Assembly (NCBI RefSeq): GCF_000718085.1
Contig: NZ_JOEC01000005.1
Span: 1-64,000 of the forward strand
DNA from: Mycetocola saprophilus
GTDB lineage: Bacteria; Actinomycetota; Actinomycetes; Actinomycetales; Microbacteriaceae
DNA length: 64,000 nucleotides
Reading direction: 5' to 3'
The stretch's first letter is position 1; each line of letters begins with the position of its first letter. Positions 51,357 to 60,732 of the stretch are shown here, piece by piece. A program made the translations under genes and the position numbers. The notes beneath the pieces were generated by a model. The model ran no database searches. It had not been told where the DNA came from and saw only the letters and a list, made by a program, of their open reading frames with translations.

Positions 51357-52406
51357 TTAGACCCGCGCGCCCACGGGCTCGCCCGGGCGCGGGGCGAGTC
51401 CGGCCGCTCGGTAGGCGGCGTCGATCAGGGCGAGGGTGCGCACGGATTCGGCGACGCTCACCGGGAAGGCCGCATGCCCGCGCACGGCCGCCCGGAAGGC
51501 GCTCAGCTGATAGTCGAAGGAGGCGACGGTGCCGAGGCGCTCGGTGCGCGGGGCATCCAGCGGGCCGATCAGCAGGCGATCATCCAGCTGCGGCAGCACA
51601 AAGTCGGGGGCCTCCAGGACTCCGGCGCGCCCGACGATGCGCAGCGAGAACTCCATGTCCGCGGCATCCATCGAGGAGGTGATGCGCACCGGGGTGCCGT
51701 CGGGGAAGGCGAGGTTGGCGGTGAGCGAGCGATCCACCTCGGCATCCTCGGGGCGGCCCAGCGCGGTGGCACCGATCAGGCGCGGAGAGCCACCAAAGTG
51801 TGAACCCAGGTTTTCGGCGGCGTGCAGCGCGTAGCAGCCCACATCCATGACGCTGCCGCCGGCGAGGCCCAGGCTCCAGCGCGGGTCGGCGTCGTCGGGG
51901 GCGGGGATCTCCGAGCGGATCGTGACACTCTGAATCCGGCCCAGCTCGCCCGAGGCCAGCACCTCGTGTACGCGCAGCCAGAGCGGGTGCATCGCGTAGT
52001 GGAACGCCTCTGCCAGCACCAGGCCCGATCCGGACGCCCGCGCGGCGAGGGATTCCAGCTGGGCGGAGTTGGCGGCGATCGGCTTCTCCACCAGCACGTG
52101 CTTGCCCGCGTCGAGGGCCCGGGCCGCCCATTCGGCGTGCTCGGAGTTCACCAACGGGACGTAGATGGCCTCAATGTCCGGGGAGCGCAGCAGTGCCGCA
52201 TAGTCATTTTCGGCGCGGAGGAATCCGTGCTCGGCCGCATAGTCGCGGGCACGCTGGGGATCGCGGGCGGCCACGGCGACCAGCACATCGCCGGCGGCCT
52301 GTGCGGCCGGAATCAGCGAGCGAGAGGCGATCCGTGCGGCACCCAGGACGCCCAAACGCAGCGGGCGACGCGGAATCGGGTTCGGACGGGTAAGGGGAGA
52401 GGACAT
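51357..52406 (-). CDS. Gfo/Idh/MocA-family oxidoreductase
   Basis: A 349-aa NAD(P)-dependent oxidoreductase. The Rossmann start is RLGVLGAARIASRSLIPAA, the family motif VEKPIAANSAQ carries the conserved Lys-Pro, and EAFHYAMHP provides the catalytic-region His. The substrate is probably a cyclic polyol or sugar. Convergent with the ABC operon, so a functional link with it is only positional. Confidence 0.9.
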   Translation of the reverse strand: MSSPLTRPNPIPRRPLRLGVLGAARIASRSLIPAAQAAGDVLVAVAARDPQRARDYAAEHGFLRAENDYAALLRSPDIEAIYVPLVNSEHAEWAARALDAGKHVLVEKPIAANSAQLESLAARASGSGLVLAEAFHYAMHPLWLRVHEVLASGELGRIQSVTIRSEIPAPDDADPRWSLGLAGGSVMDVGCYALHAAENLGSHFGGSPRLIGATALGRPEDAEVDRSLTANLAFPDGTPVRITSSMDAADMEFSLRIVGRAGVLEAPDFVLPQLDDRLLIGPLDAPRTERLGTVASFDYQLSAFRAAVRGHAAFPVSVAESVRTLALIDAAYRAAGLAPRPGEPVGARV

Positions 52407-52486
52407 CGTTGGTCTCCGAAACGTGAAGCGGGGAATGCGGCGGCCTGGCCGCGACGAACCCCACCACTCTACTCGGGTGCCGTCTT

Positions 52487-52527
52487 AAAAAGTCGCCCTC
52501 GATGCCCGTGTGGACATCGAGGGCGAC
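52487..52527 (-). terminator. Terminator after the doxX-like gene
   Basis: A 13-bp perfect stem GTCGCCCTCGATG / CATCGAGGGCGAC; on the minus strand it is followed by TTTTTAAG. Confidence 0.88.
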
Positions 52528-52539
52528 GCGGGGGTGCGA

Positions 52540-52977
52540 CTAGGCCGTCGCGGCGGATGAGCGGCCGCGGCGCAGGCCGCGCACCAGGTGGTCGGCCGAG
52601 AAGGTGCCGGGGCCGGTCAGAGCCAGGGCGGCGGCACCGGCGGCGAGAGCGAGGACCAGCTCAAAGCCGCCCGCGTCCACGAAAATGCCCGCCGAGGCGT
52701 GCACCAGGAACAGGGCGCCGAGCATGTCGAGCACCAGGAGTCCGGCGACAATCCGGGTTGCCAGGCCGAGGATCAGCGCGGCACCTCCAACGATCTCCAG
52801 GATCGCCACGGCCGGACCCACCAGCTCGGGCAGCGGTACCCCCATGCCGCGGAACGCTTCGGTGGTGCCGGCGAGGGTGAATTCGGTGAGTTTCTGCCAG
52901 CCGTGGGCGAAAAAGACGACACCGAGCGCAACGCGCAGCAGTGCCAGGCCAAGGGACGAGGTGGTCGACGGGGTCAA
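52540..52977 (-). CDS. DoxX-family membrane protein
   Basis: A 145-aa protein with four hydrophobic helices. It shows the DoxX landmarks LRVALGVVFFAHGWQKL and the FRGMGVPLPE loop. The TTG at 52977 with GAAGGAG upstream gives the usual family length; upstream in-frame codons look non-coding. DoxX proteins take part in redox/thiol stress handling in actinobacteria, but the role here is not determined. Confidence 0.85.
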   Translation of the reverse strand: MTPSTTSSLGLALLRVALGVVFFAHGWQKLTEFTLAGTTEAFRGMGVPLPELVGPAVAILEIVGGAALILGLATRIVAGLLVLDMLGALFLVHASAGIFVDAGGFELVLALAAGAAALALTGPGTFSADHLVRGLRRGRSSAATA

Positions 52978-53140
52978 AGCGGGCTCCTTCGATCGGAAAT
53001 AGATTGTCGCTACAACTATTTCCGGGATCGGGCCCGGATGGGGGCAATGCCGCACGCCTCCCAGGGCATTGCCAGGTCGAAACCACCTGCGTTAGGCATC
53101 TGTCACCCGGCCGCCGCGGACCGCCGGGCGCACGCTCCGC

Positions 53141-53593
53141 CTACTTGGCGGCGCTCTCCATCATCGCGCCCTCGAGCGCGGTCCAGGCGAGCATCGCGCA
53201 CTTCACCCGGGCGATATAGCGCGAGACACCCTCGAGCGCGGCGGCGTCCCCGAGGGGTTCGTCGTCCTCGATCCCGGCGCCCTTGGACTGCATCAGCTCG
53301 CGGAACAGGCCGATCCGCTCGGGCAGTTCGGCCACCGGCAGACCCGCGGTTAGGTCGGTCAGCAGCGAGGCCGAGGCCATCGAAATCGAGCAGCCCTGGC
53401 CCTCCCAGGCGAGCTTCTCCACGGTTTCCCCCGAGGCGTCGGTGACCAGCTGCAGGGTGATCTCATCCCCACAGGTGGGGTTCAGCTGGTGGTTGCTGGG
53501 GTGATCCTCGGGGCGCAGGCCGAAGCCGTGCTTCTGCTTGGATGCCTCCAGGATGACCTGCTGGTAGAGGGAGGCGAGTTCGGGTGAGCCCAT
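53141..53593 (-). CDS. sufU: Fe-S cluster assembly sulfur-transfer/scaffold protein SufU
   Basis: A 150-aa SufU. Three conserved Cys (41 in NPTCGDE, 68 in GQGCSIS, 132 in VKCAM) and Asp43 form the zinc/persulfide site. It accepts sulfur from SufS. ATG 53593 lies 46 bp after the sufS stop. The rest of the SUF operon (sufB, sufD, sufC) is not in this window. Confidence 0.95.
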   Translation of the reverse strand: MGSPELASLYQQVILEASKQKHGFGLRPEDHPSNHQLNPTCGDEITLQLVTDASGETVEKLAWEGQGCSISMASASLLTDLTAGLPVAELPERIGLFRELMQSKGAGIEDDEPLGDAAALEGVSRYIARVKCAMLAWTALEGAMMESAAK

Positions 53594-53639
53594 GATGGCA
53601 GCTCCAGTTTCTAAATCTGAGTGGGGGAGTACGGCGGGA

Positions 53640-54929
53640 TTAGTCGGCGAGGCCGAAGTAGGCACGGACCTCGCCCAGGGCCTCGATCACCGCGTCGATT
53701 TCGGCGGTGGTGTTGTAGAAGTAGGGGCTGATCCGGGTCGAGGCGGTCACGCCCAGACGACGGTGCAGCGGCTGGGCGCAGTGGTGACCCACGCGGATCG
53801 CGATGCCGCGATCATCCAGATACTGGCCGACATCGTGCGCGTGCACCCCCTCGACATCCAGCGCGACCACGCCCGAACGCAGCGCGGCCTCGCTCGGGCC
53901 GAGGACCCGGATGCCCGGGATTGCCGCGGCCCCGCGATACATGCGTGCGCCCAGCTCGGCCTCGCGCTCGTGGATCCGGTCCAGTCCCACGGCATCCAGA
54001 TAGTCGATCGCGGCGGCCAGCCCGATCGCCTGCGCGACCTGCTGGGTTCCCGCCTCAAAGCGCTGCGGGGCTGGCAGATACTCGGCCTTTTCCAGGGTCA
54101 CGGTGGTGATCATCGAGCCGCCGGTGAGGAACGGCGGCAGGGCGTTCAGCAGTTCGGAGCGGCCATAGAGCACACCGATGCCGGTGGGACCGAGCATCTT
54201 GTGGCCCGAGAACGCGGCAAAGTCCACGTCCAGCTCGCGGACGTTCACCCCCATGTGCGGAACCGACTGGCAGGCATCCAGCACCACCAGGGCGTCCGCG
54301 GCACGGGCCAGGGCGACCAGCTCGGAAACCGGGTTGATCACCGCAGAAACGTTGGACACATGGGTGAACGCGACCAGCTTCACCTCGGGGGTGATCAGCG
54401 CGGCGGCAGACTCCATGTCGAGGGTGGCATCGTCCAGGATCGGGATCACCCGCAGGGTCGCGCCGGTGCGGGCGGCCAGCTCCTGCCAGGGGATGAGGTT
54501 GGCGTGGTGCTCACCCTCGGTGGTGACGATCACGTCTCCGGCCCCGATCGCGAAGCGCTTCGCTTCCTCGCCGCCGAGGCCCGCGCTGGCGTTGGAGATG
54601 CCGTAGGCGATCAGGTTCAGCGCCTCGGTGGCACCGCTGGTCCACACCACCTCGTCGACATCGGCCCCGATAAACCCGGCAACCTTGGCCCGCGCATTCT
54701 CGAACCGCTCGGTCGCCAGGGCGGCCAGGGTGTGGGCACCGCGGTGGACGGCGGCGTTGTGGTGCTCGTAGAAGTCGCGCTCGGCATCGAGCACGGCGGT
54801 GGGTTTTTGCGAGGTCGCGCCGGAGTCCAGATACGCCAGGCGGTGACCGTTCACCTCCTGATCCAGGGCCGGGAAGTCGGCAGCGAGGCGGGCGGCCTCG
54901 GCATCGTCGATCGGATGGTTCAGGGTCAT
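53640..54929 (-). CDS. sufS: Cysteine desulfurase SufS
   Basis: A 429-aa PLP-dependent group II cysteine desulfurase. PLP lysine is Lys244 in SGHKMLGPTG. The N-terminal LDSGATSQKP and VHRGAHTLA are family hallmarks, and the active-site Cys is in VGHHCAQPLH near the C-terminus. It supplies persulfide to SufU encoded downstream. ATG 54929 has no strong ribosome site. Its mRNA leader contains three consecutive hairpins. Confidence 0.95.
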   Translation of the reverse strand: MTLNHPIDDAEAARLAADFPALDQEVNGHRLAYLDSGATSQKPTAVLDAERDFYEHHNAAVHRGAHTLAALATERFENARAKVAGFIGADVDEVVWTSGATEALNLIAYGISNASAGLGGEEAKRFAIGAGDVIVTTEGEHHANLIPWQELAARTGATLRVIPILDDATLDMESAAALITPEVKLVAFTHVSNVSAVINPVSELVALARAADALVVLDACQSVPHMGVNVRELDVDFAAFSGHKMLGPTGIGVLYGRSELLNALPPFLTGGSMITTVTLEKAEYLPAPQRFEAGTQQVAQAIGLAAAIDYLDAVGLDRIHEREAELGARMYRGAAAIPGIRVLGPSEAALRSGVVALDVEGVHAHDVGQYLDDRGIAIRVGHHCAQPLHRRLGVTASTRISPYFYNTTAEIDAVIEALGEVRAYFGLAD

Positions 54930-55181
54930 AGGAGACGGCTTCCTCTGCCCAAAATGGGCACTTGTCGTACGGGGTGTGCTGTGAAGGAGCAACAGCACAC
55001 GGGGAAACGGAATTCCCCACGCCCCCATTCTCTCGCGTGTGCGCCGCCCGGGCTACCCGGCGGGATCCTCGCGTCGTAACCTTCGATCCCGGCCCGCCGA
55101 TTTTTGTGCCGATTTCCCAGGCACGCGCGCTTAGGATGAGGTCTCGACATATTGTCTGTATTTGTGTTTTGGAAGGTCCCC

Positions 55182-56099
55182 GTGCGCACTCGTCTCCCCG
55201 CCCTCGTCCTGAGCGGCCTGCTCGCCGCCACCCTCGCCGGGTGCGCCGCATCGGAACCGTCCACCGGTGGTTCTGCCGCCCCCAGCAGCAACACCAGCGC
55301 CGATGCCGGCACCGGTAAGCCCGCGCTGACCAAGCTCTCCAGCACCGAGGGCGGCCTCTCCGGTGGCACCACCCTGACCCTGACCGGTGAACACCTCAAG
55401 GGCGTCACCAACGTGCACTTCGGTACCGTGGACGCCGGCGACATCACCGTCAAAAACGACACCACCATCGAGGTCACCGTGCCCTCCTCGTTCAACTACG
55501 TGGTGGGCAAGGTTCCGGTCACCGCCCTGGTGGGTCAGACCGCTGCCGCGGGTAGCGCCGAGTACAGCTACGACGTGAAGACCGACGTGGACCGTCAGAT
55601 GGCCTATCTCTTCAAGCACTGGAACAACTACAACACCGCGCAGTGGGGCGACATGAACGCCGGCGGTGGCGACTGCGCCAACTTCACCAGCCAGGGCCTG
55701 ATCGCCCGCGGCTGGAAGCAGAACCCGCAGTGGAACAGCCCCGGCGTGAACGTGGCCTCCTCGACCGAGTCCTGGCGCTTCGTGCCCACCATGGACAAGT
55801 GGCTCACCAACGACGCCTCAACCCTGGGCCTCACCAAGCTGACCCTCGCCGACCGCGACAAGCTCAAGGTCGGCGACATCGGCGTGTTCCTGTGGACCGG
55901 CGAGGGCCGCCCCGACCACGTGATGACCGTGTCCAGCGTCAAGAAGGTGAACGGCCACACCGAGGTCGCGTTTGTGTCGCACAACCTCGACGGCGACTAC
56001 CGCGACCTGGACCAGCTGATCAAGGACAAGAACGCCGCCAACAAGCCCGGCCAGGAGATGCAGGCCTGGTTCTACTCGATCCCCGACGCTAAGGCGTAA
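55182..56099 (+). CDS. TIG-domain plus amidase-domain lipoprotein
   Basis: A 305-aa exported lipoprotein. The signal peptide ends LAGC with Cys22. Residues about 50-130 form an IPT/TIG beta domain. Residues about 135-300 are an Amidase_6-type (putative NlpC/CHAP-like) domain with the nucleophile motif GGGDCANFTSQ and His in RPDHVMTV. GTG 55182 with GGAAGG upstream is the start. Probably a cell-surface amidase acting on peptidoglycan or peptides. It ends at a shared terminator with the convergent surface-protein gene. Confidence 0.87.
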   Translation: MRTRLPALVLSGLLAATLAGCAASEPSTGGSAAPSSNTSADAGTGKPALTKLSSTEGGLSGGTTLTLTGEHLKGVTNVHFGTVDAGDITVKNDTTIEVTVPSSFNYVVGKVPVTALVGQTAAAGSAEYSYDVKTDVDRQMAYLFKHWNNYNTAQWGDMNAGGGDCANFTSQGLIARGWKQNPQWNSPGVNVASSTESWRFVPTMDKWLTNDASTLGLTKLTLADRDKLKVGDIGVFLWTGEGRPDHVMTVSSVKKVNGHTEVAFVSHNLDGDYRDLDQLIKDKNAANKPGQEMQAWFYSIPDAKA

Positions 56100-56133
56100 T
56101 CTTCGCCTACCTGGTCGCTAGCTGCAGCCGAAC

Positions 56134-56179
56134 TGGGCGGGTCCGCGGCGTGTGTGTCAACACGCCGCGGACCCGCCCA
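56134..56179. terminator. Hairpin between convergent surface-protein genes
   Basis: A 19-bp perfect stem TGGGCGGGTCCGCGGCGTG / CACGCCGCGGACCCGCCCA with an 8-nt loop. No T-tract is seen on either strand. It probably serves both genes as 3' boundary. Confidence 0.65.
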
Positions 56180-56185
56180 TCGGTG

Positions 56186-57973
56186 TTAGCGCTCCCGGGT
56201 GAGCGTGCGGCGTCGTGCAATCAGGACGATCGACCCGACCACCGCGAGGATGGCGGCGAGCCCGAGGCCACCGGCTGCATCAAATCCCGTGTGTGCGAGG
56301 GCCGGGGGTCCAGGCTCCTCCGGATCGGAGGGAACGGGAACGATGGGGAGATTGTGTATCGCACCAAACGTTGCCGCCGTGTGCTCGGCATCGACGACAA
56401 TGCTGAGCGGCTCGCTCAGCAGGACATATCCTGCGGGGGCCTTCTTCTCGGTGAGCGTGTACGTGCCATAAACCAGGTGCTCCACTAGGAAGGTGCCCGT
56501 CTTCGGATTTGCATCGGCGGTGCCGTTATCGGTCACGCTGAGTGCCGTACCGTCCGGTCCGATAAGTTCCCATTCGGACCCGGCGAGTAGATCACCGTCG
56601 GGGTTAACCTTTGTCCAGGCGATCGAGCCGGTGGGACCGGTGGGGACCCGAGCATCGTTTGTGAGTGTCAGGCTCACCTCGGTCGCGGCACCGGGTGCCA
56701 CACTGTAGGTGCCATCAATATTCCGGGATACACCCTCGCCACTCAGTGTCCAGGCACCCCAGGTAACCCCCGCAATCGTGGGGAAGTTGATCTCCTCGAT
56801 CCTGAAGGTTGAGCCCAGCGGGACCCGATCCGAACGGATGGTGGTTCCCACCGGCAGGGTCATGGTTTTTGCGCTCGCAGTCGAACCGGAGACCGAATAC
56901 CGCACGGTGTACGTAGCATCAGCGGCGAGGGCCGCGGCCTCACCGGTGAGTTTTTTGGTGATGGTGAAACGGGTGTGCTGATCGGCGGTTCCCGTGCCGC
57001 CGCCCTCAGCATCAACGCGGTGGATAGCCGTGACGGTGGTGTTATCCACCGTCGCCGAGTTACCGAAGGTATCGCCCTCAACCACGAGACCATCGGCCTG
57101 GGTGTAGTACTGCAGGATGTAGATGAACCCGCTCGGCTCCAGCCCGGAAACCGCGAAACTGAATGACTTCATGTCGCCAGCCCAGTCCACCGTGAATTTT
57201 CCGGGATCGACCGGACTCCAGTCCTCCACCATCTTTCCGTCTTCAACGGGGCGCTGGAGGAGTTCGATATCTCCGGTGTAGGTGTGCGATTCCTGAGTGG
57301 GGTCAAGCCTGTCGGTAATCGCGAAACCACCATTGTGCACGGAGCTCGCGGGAACGCGGATACTCCACATGAATCGGCCATCGGTGGCCGTCTTGCTGCT
57401 GTACTTCACGGGTTCCACCGGCTCGGTGAGGTCTTCGGTGATGATTCCACCCTCACCGGGCAGATCCACGAGGACCAGCTTGTTGTTGATGTCGAACGTC
57501 ACCGTTTCGTTGGTGGTGGATCGGCTGGCCTCGGCACTCATCCACAGGGAGCCGCCAATATTCTCCTTACCGGCGACCGTTTCGCTCAGCGTGCACACCA
57601 CCTCGGGTGCGTTGCCATCCGCGATGGCGCAGGTTGCCATGACCGCGCCCGTGTCGGGATCGGTGATGTCGAACGTGGGGGTTCCCGCCCGCGAGAACTC
57701 CTCGGGCAGGGTCATGCCGAATGTTTCTCCCGGCTTCGCCCCGTCGGGGACACTCCAGTCGGCGGTGATTTTCACCGTCTCCCACTGGTTCAGCGGACCC
57801 GTACTCCCATCGGCTTTTGCCAGGTGGATGTTTGAGATTGCGTCGGGATAGGTGACCAGTGGTGCCGCTGTCGCCGGACTGGCGAGTCCCAGCATGCCGC
57901 CGATGGCGATCAGAATCGCGAGCGCCGCACTCGATACTCGTCGCGATGGCGTCGCGGGATTCTTGAGATTCAT
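56186..57973 (-). CDS. Sortase-anchored multi-domain surface protein
   Basis: A 595-aa protein. A signal peptide (to about residue 35, ending SPATAAP) is followed by Ig-like bacterial adhesin-type domains (about 40-320). A domain resembling DUF5979 beginning near TRFTITKKLTGEA and a SpaA/Cna-B-like domain (GSIAWTKVNPDGDLLAGSEW) come next. LAHTG (559-563), a hydrophobic helix and RRRTLTRER form the wall-sorting signal. LAxTG is the class E sortase motif of high-GC Gram-positives. ATG 57973 has AAAGGG upstream. It is probably an adhesin or pilin-like protein. Confidence 0.87.
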   Translation of the reverse strand: MNLKNPATPSRRVSSAALAILIAIGGMLGLASPATAAPLVTYPDAISNIHLAKADGSTGPLNQWETVKITADWSVPDGAKPGETFGMTLPEEFSRAGTPTFDITDPDTGAVMATCAIADGNAPEVVCTLSETVAGKENIGGSLWMSAEASRSTTNETVTFDINNKLVLVDLPGEGGIITEDLTEPVEPVKYSSKTATDGRFMWSIRVPASSVHNGGFAITDRLDPTQESHTYTGDIELLQRPVEDGKMVEDWSPVDPGKFTVDWAGDMKSFSFAVSGLEPSGFIYILQYYTQADGLVVEGDTFGNSATVDNTTVTAIHRVDAEGGGTGTADQHTRFTITKKLTGEAAALAADATYTVRYSVSGSTASAKTMTLPVGTTIRSDRVPLGSTFRIEEINFPTIAGVTWGAWTLSGEGVSRNIDGTYSVAPGAATEVSLTLTNDARVPTGPTGSIAWTKVNPDGDLLAGSEWELIGPDGTALSVTDNGTADANPKTGTFLVEHLVYGTYTLTEKKAPAGYVLLSEPLSIVVDAEHTAATFGAIHNLPIVPVPSDPEEPGPPALAHTGFDAAGGLGLAAILAVVGSIVLIARRRTLTRER

Positions 57974-58013
57974 GAAAAGCCCTTTCTCCGGTGAGGGAGA
58001 CCAGGGGGAAAAC

Positions 58014-58072
58014 AAAAAAATCTCCTCCAATCTGGCTCCATTGATGCTTATCTGGACCAAATTGAAGGAGAT
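58014..58072 (-). terminator. Intrinsic terminator in the 5' leader of the surface-protein gene
   Basis: On the minus strand ATCTCCTTCAAT pairs with ATTGGAGGAGAT (one G-T), with an inner TGGTCC/GGAGCCA stem. Seven Ts follow directly. It lies 41 bp upstream of the ATG and downstream of an AT-rich promoter-like stretch (about 58090-58165). It either ends read-through from 58235-58951 or attenuates the surface-protein message. Confidence 0.75.
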
Positions 58073-58234
58073 GCGCGGCGAGAAGTTCCCCGATTCTCCG
58101 CCGACAATAAATAACAACTGTACTTCGACCGAATGGTTAACCTGCAATACCGAGCGCACATGCCGGGAAACGGACCCGGCCGCGGTGGGACCTCGCGGCC
58201 GGCCCCTCCCGCACGGGTGTGCCGGCCGGCGAGC

Positions 58235-58951
58235 CTAGGCCAGCAGCACGGCGGGATCCTCGATCACCGCGGCGATATCCGCCAGGAATCGGCTCATGGC
58301 GTCGCCATCCACCACCCGGTGATCAAAGGTTCCGGCAATCGTGGTGACCCAACGGGGCGTGATCTCTCCGTCCACCACCCACGGTTTCTGCCGGATTGTC
58401 CCCACCGCGATGATCCCGGTTTCGCCGGGATTGATCATCGGGGTCGCGCCGTCCACGCCGAAGACGCCGATGTTGGTGATCGTGATCGTTCCGCCACGCT
58501 GGTCGGCCGGCGTTGTCCGCCCCGAGCGTGCAACCGTGGTGAGCGTGCCCAGTGCTTCGGCCAGTCCGTGCAGGGACAGGTTCTGAGCGTCCTTGATATT
58601 GGGAACGAGTAACCCCCGGGGGGTGGCCGCAGCGATACCGAGGTTGACACCCGCGGGGACCTCGATCGTTGCGCCATCGGGGCCCTCTCGCCAGGCCGCG
58701 TTGATCAGCGGCGTGCGCTGTAGCGCCCAGAGCACCGCCCGGGCGATCACGAGCAGCGGGGTGACTCGGACCTCGGCATAGTCGGGTGCGGCCCGGAGCC
58801 GCGCGACGTATTCCATCGTGCGGGTGGCATCCACCTCGGTCCAGACCGACACCTGCGGAATGGTGAACGCGGACGTGGTCATCGCCTGGGCCGTGGCCTT
58901 GCGCACACCCCTGACCGGGATGCTCTCGGTGGCTGCCGTGCGCTCAGACAC
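58235..58951 (-). CDS. 2-oxoacid dehydrogenase E2 catalytic domain only
   Basis: About 238 aa corresponding to the E2 acyltransferase catalytic domain alone: [20 protein letters not shown] at the start and the active-site His in [16 protein letters not shown] near the end. Lipoyl and E1/E3-binding domains are missing. The GTG at 58951 overlaps the upstream LLM gene's stop (GTGTCTGA), so it is translated as a coupled short protein. It may be the 3' remnant of a full E2 gene after deletion, or an acyltransferase working with separate partners. No E1 gene is nearby. Confidence 0.75.
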   Translation of the reverse strand: MSERTAATESIPVRGVRKATAQAMTTSAFTIPQVSVWTEVDATRTMEYVARLRAAPDYAEVRVTPLLVIARAVLWALQRTPLINAAWREGPDGATIEVPAGVNLGIAAATPRGLLVPNIKDAQNLSLHGLAEALGTLTTVARSGRTTPADQRGGTITITNIGVFGVDGATPMINPGETGIIAVGTIRQKPWVVDGEITPRWVTTIAGTFDHRVVDGDAMSRFLADIAAVIEDPAVLLA

Positions 58952-59975
58952 TCGGGGTCCAACCAATCGCCGGGGCGATATGGTCACGAACACCCTCGAG
59001 CAGGCGCAGATTGTGCTCGGGGCCGAGGATGTTGGGGATTGCCACCAGCAGGGTATCGGCGCTCATTACGGCCTCATCTCGCAGGAGTTCATCGATGATC
59101 CGATCCGGTTCCCCGATATAGCTCTTCCCGAAACGCGATACCGCGCCGCCGAGAACCCCGACCTGCTCTCGGGATGAATCCGCGGCACCCCCGTAGAGGT
59201 CGGCATCGCGCTGCGAGAGGATCGGGAGGATGCTGCGCACCACGGCTACCCGCCGGGCTCCCGGGTGACCGGCGGCGATCCGCGCCGCGTGGAAGGTACG
59301 GATCTGCTCGGCCTGAAGCTCGGTGAAGGGAATCCCGGTGTCCTCGGAGAGCAGGGTGCTGCTGAGGAGATTGAGGTTCTGTTCCCCGGTCCACTGTGCA
59401 CTCTGCCGGGTAGCCGAACCCCACCAGATTCGCTCACCCAGCGTGGGCGAGTGCGGCTCGATCGAGAGCGGCGCGCTTCGGCCGGTCTCGGCTGGGTCGG
59501 TGTGGGCCACGGGGTCCCCGGCGATGGCTGCGCGGAACGTCTCCGTGTGCTCCCGAGCCATGTCGGCGGCGCTCTGGCCCGCCCGCGGGTGGAAACCGAA
59601 GCGCTCGTATCCACGCAGCGCCGGTTCCTGTGACCCGCGGCTGAGGCCGAGCTGGAGGCGGGCTCCCCCGATCAGATCCGCGGAGGCCGCCAGCTCGGCC
59701 ATCAGCAGCGGGTTTTCGTAGCGCATGTCGATGACGGCGGTGCCGATTTCGATCCGGGACGTGCGTGCGGCGATGGCCGCGAGCAGGCTCCACGGACTGG
59801 AGAACTGACGCTGCAGGTGGTGCACCCGGCTCCAGGCGCCGTCGAGCCCGAGTGCCTCCGCACCCTCGGCGATCTCGATGCCCTGGGTCAGCGCCTCACC
59901 CGCCGTCCGAGCGGAGGCACCCCGGGCATTCTGGTGGTGACCAAACGAGAGAAATCCGAGCCGGCGCGCGCTCAT
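58944..59975 (-). CDS. LLM-class flavin-dependent oxidoreductase
   Basis: A 343-aa luciferase-like monooxygenase of the MsnO8-like single-component group. Landmarks are [31 protein letters not shown], the FMN loop [15 protein letters not shown] and [14 protein letters not shown]. The start abuts the stop of the tetR-type gene (overlap 4 bp). The substrate is unknown. The tetR-LLM-E2 order suggests one operon. Confidence 0.87.
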   Translation of the reverse strand: MSARRLGFLSFGHHQNARGASARTAGEALTQGIEIAEGAEALGLDGAWSRVHHLQRQFSSPWSLLAAIAARTSRIEIGTAVIDMRYENPLLMAELAASADLIGGARLQLGLSRGSQEPALRGYERFGFHPRAGQSAADMAREHTETFRAAIAGDPVAHTDPAETGRSAPLSIEPHSPTLGERIWWGSATRQSAQWTGEQNLNLLSSTLLSEDTGIPFTELQAEQIRTFHAARIAAGHPGARRVAVVRSILPILSQRDADLYGGAADSSREQVGVLGGAVSRFGKSYIGEPDRIIDELLRDEAVMSADTLLVAIPNILGPEHNLRLLEGVRDHIAPAIGWTPSV

Positions 59976-60592
59976 CTGGTCACCTCGGCCGGCGCGGTAG
60001 TGGTGGCGTCGGGGAAGGCCGCCATCGCGAACTCCACGGTCTCGAGCAGGTCGTCACGGGCAATGCCGCTGGCGGCCTGGACCGTCAGCCCCGTCGCCAC
60101 GGTGAGGTAGTAGCGGGCGAGTTTGGCCGGATCGGTGCCCGGAGGGAAGTCGCCATCGTCGAGTGCCTGCTCAAATCGAAGCTGCATTCCGTGGCGGACT
60201 TCCTCACGACGGCGTGCCAGTTCGTCCTGCACGTCGATACTGTCGGCGGAGCCGGTCAACGCGCCCTGGACCAGCAGGCATCCGGTGGGCTGGTCTTCGT
60301 CGGTGGCGCTGAAGACCACGCTTGTCAGCATCTGCCGAGCCGCCGCCCGTCCCGTGGGCTGGGCCGCCGCGGCCTGGAGATTGGCGGCCGAGAAGCGCAT
60401 GTATCGTTCCACCACTCGGTCGAAGAGCGCGCGCTTATTTCCGAATGCCGCATACAGGCTCGGGGGATTAATGCCCATGGCCTCGGTGAGCTCGGCGATT
60501 GAGGTTGCCTCGTATCCGCGTCGCCAGAACACGTCGACCGCGCGGTCGAGGGCCTGCTCGAGGTCAAAGGCACGGGTGCGTCCACGAGTCAT
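59972..60592 (-). CDS. TetR-family regulator
   Basis: A protein of about 206 aa. The N-terminal HTH is seen in GYEATSIAELTEAMGINPPS followed by LYAAFGNKRALFDRVVERY, then a TetR_C ligand domain. ATG 60592 is preferred over a GTG at 60616 that falls inside the palindrome. Divergent from the MFS exporter gene with an operator-like site between, the standard drug-responsive layout. It also leads the LLM/E2 genes. Confidence 0.9.
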   Translation of the reverse strand: MTRGRTRAFDLEQALDRAVDVFWRRGYEATSIAELTEAMGINPPSLYAAFGNKRALFDRVVERYMRFSAANLQAAAAQPTGRAAARQMLTSVVFSATDEDQPTGCLLVQGALTGSADSIDVQDELARRREEVRHGMQLRFEQALDDGDFPPGTDPAKLARYYLTVATGLTVQAASGIARDDLLETVEFAMAAFPDATTTAPAEVTR

Positions 60593-60606
60593 GCTAATCC
60601 AATCTG

Positions 60607-60618
60607 TAGTGGTCACTA
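60607..60618. promoter_or_regulatory. Probable TetR operator
   Basis: TAGTG-GT-CACTA has perfect 5-bp arms. It lies 15 bp upstream of the TetR ATG in an AT-rich 140-bp divergent intergenic region. Confidence 0.5.
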
Positions 60619-60732
60619 TATTAATCTGCTATAACAATAGCGGGCATTACAGAATTCATCCACCCGACGATTCGAACCTCGCCGAGTCGGCTGTCCACAC
60701 CGTGTCCACCCTCCCCAATGAAAGGACCTCCT

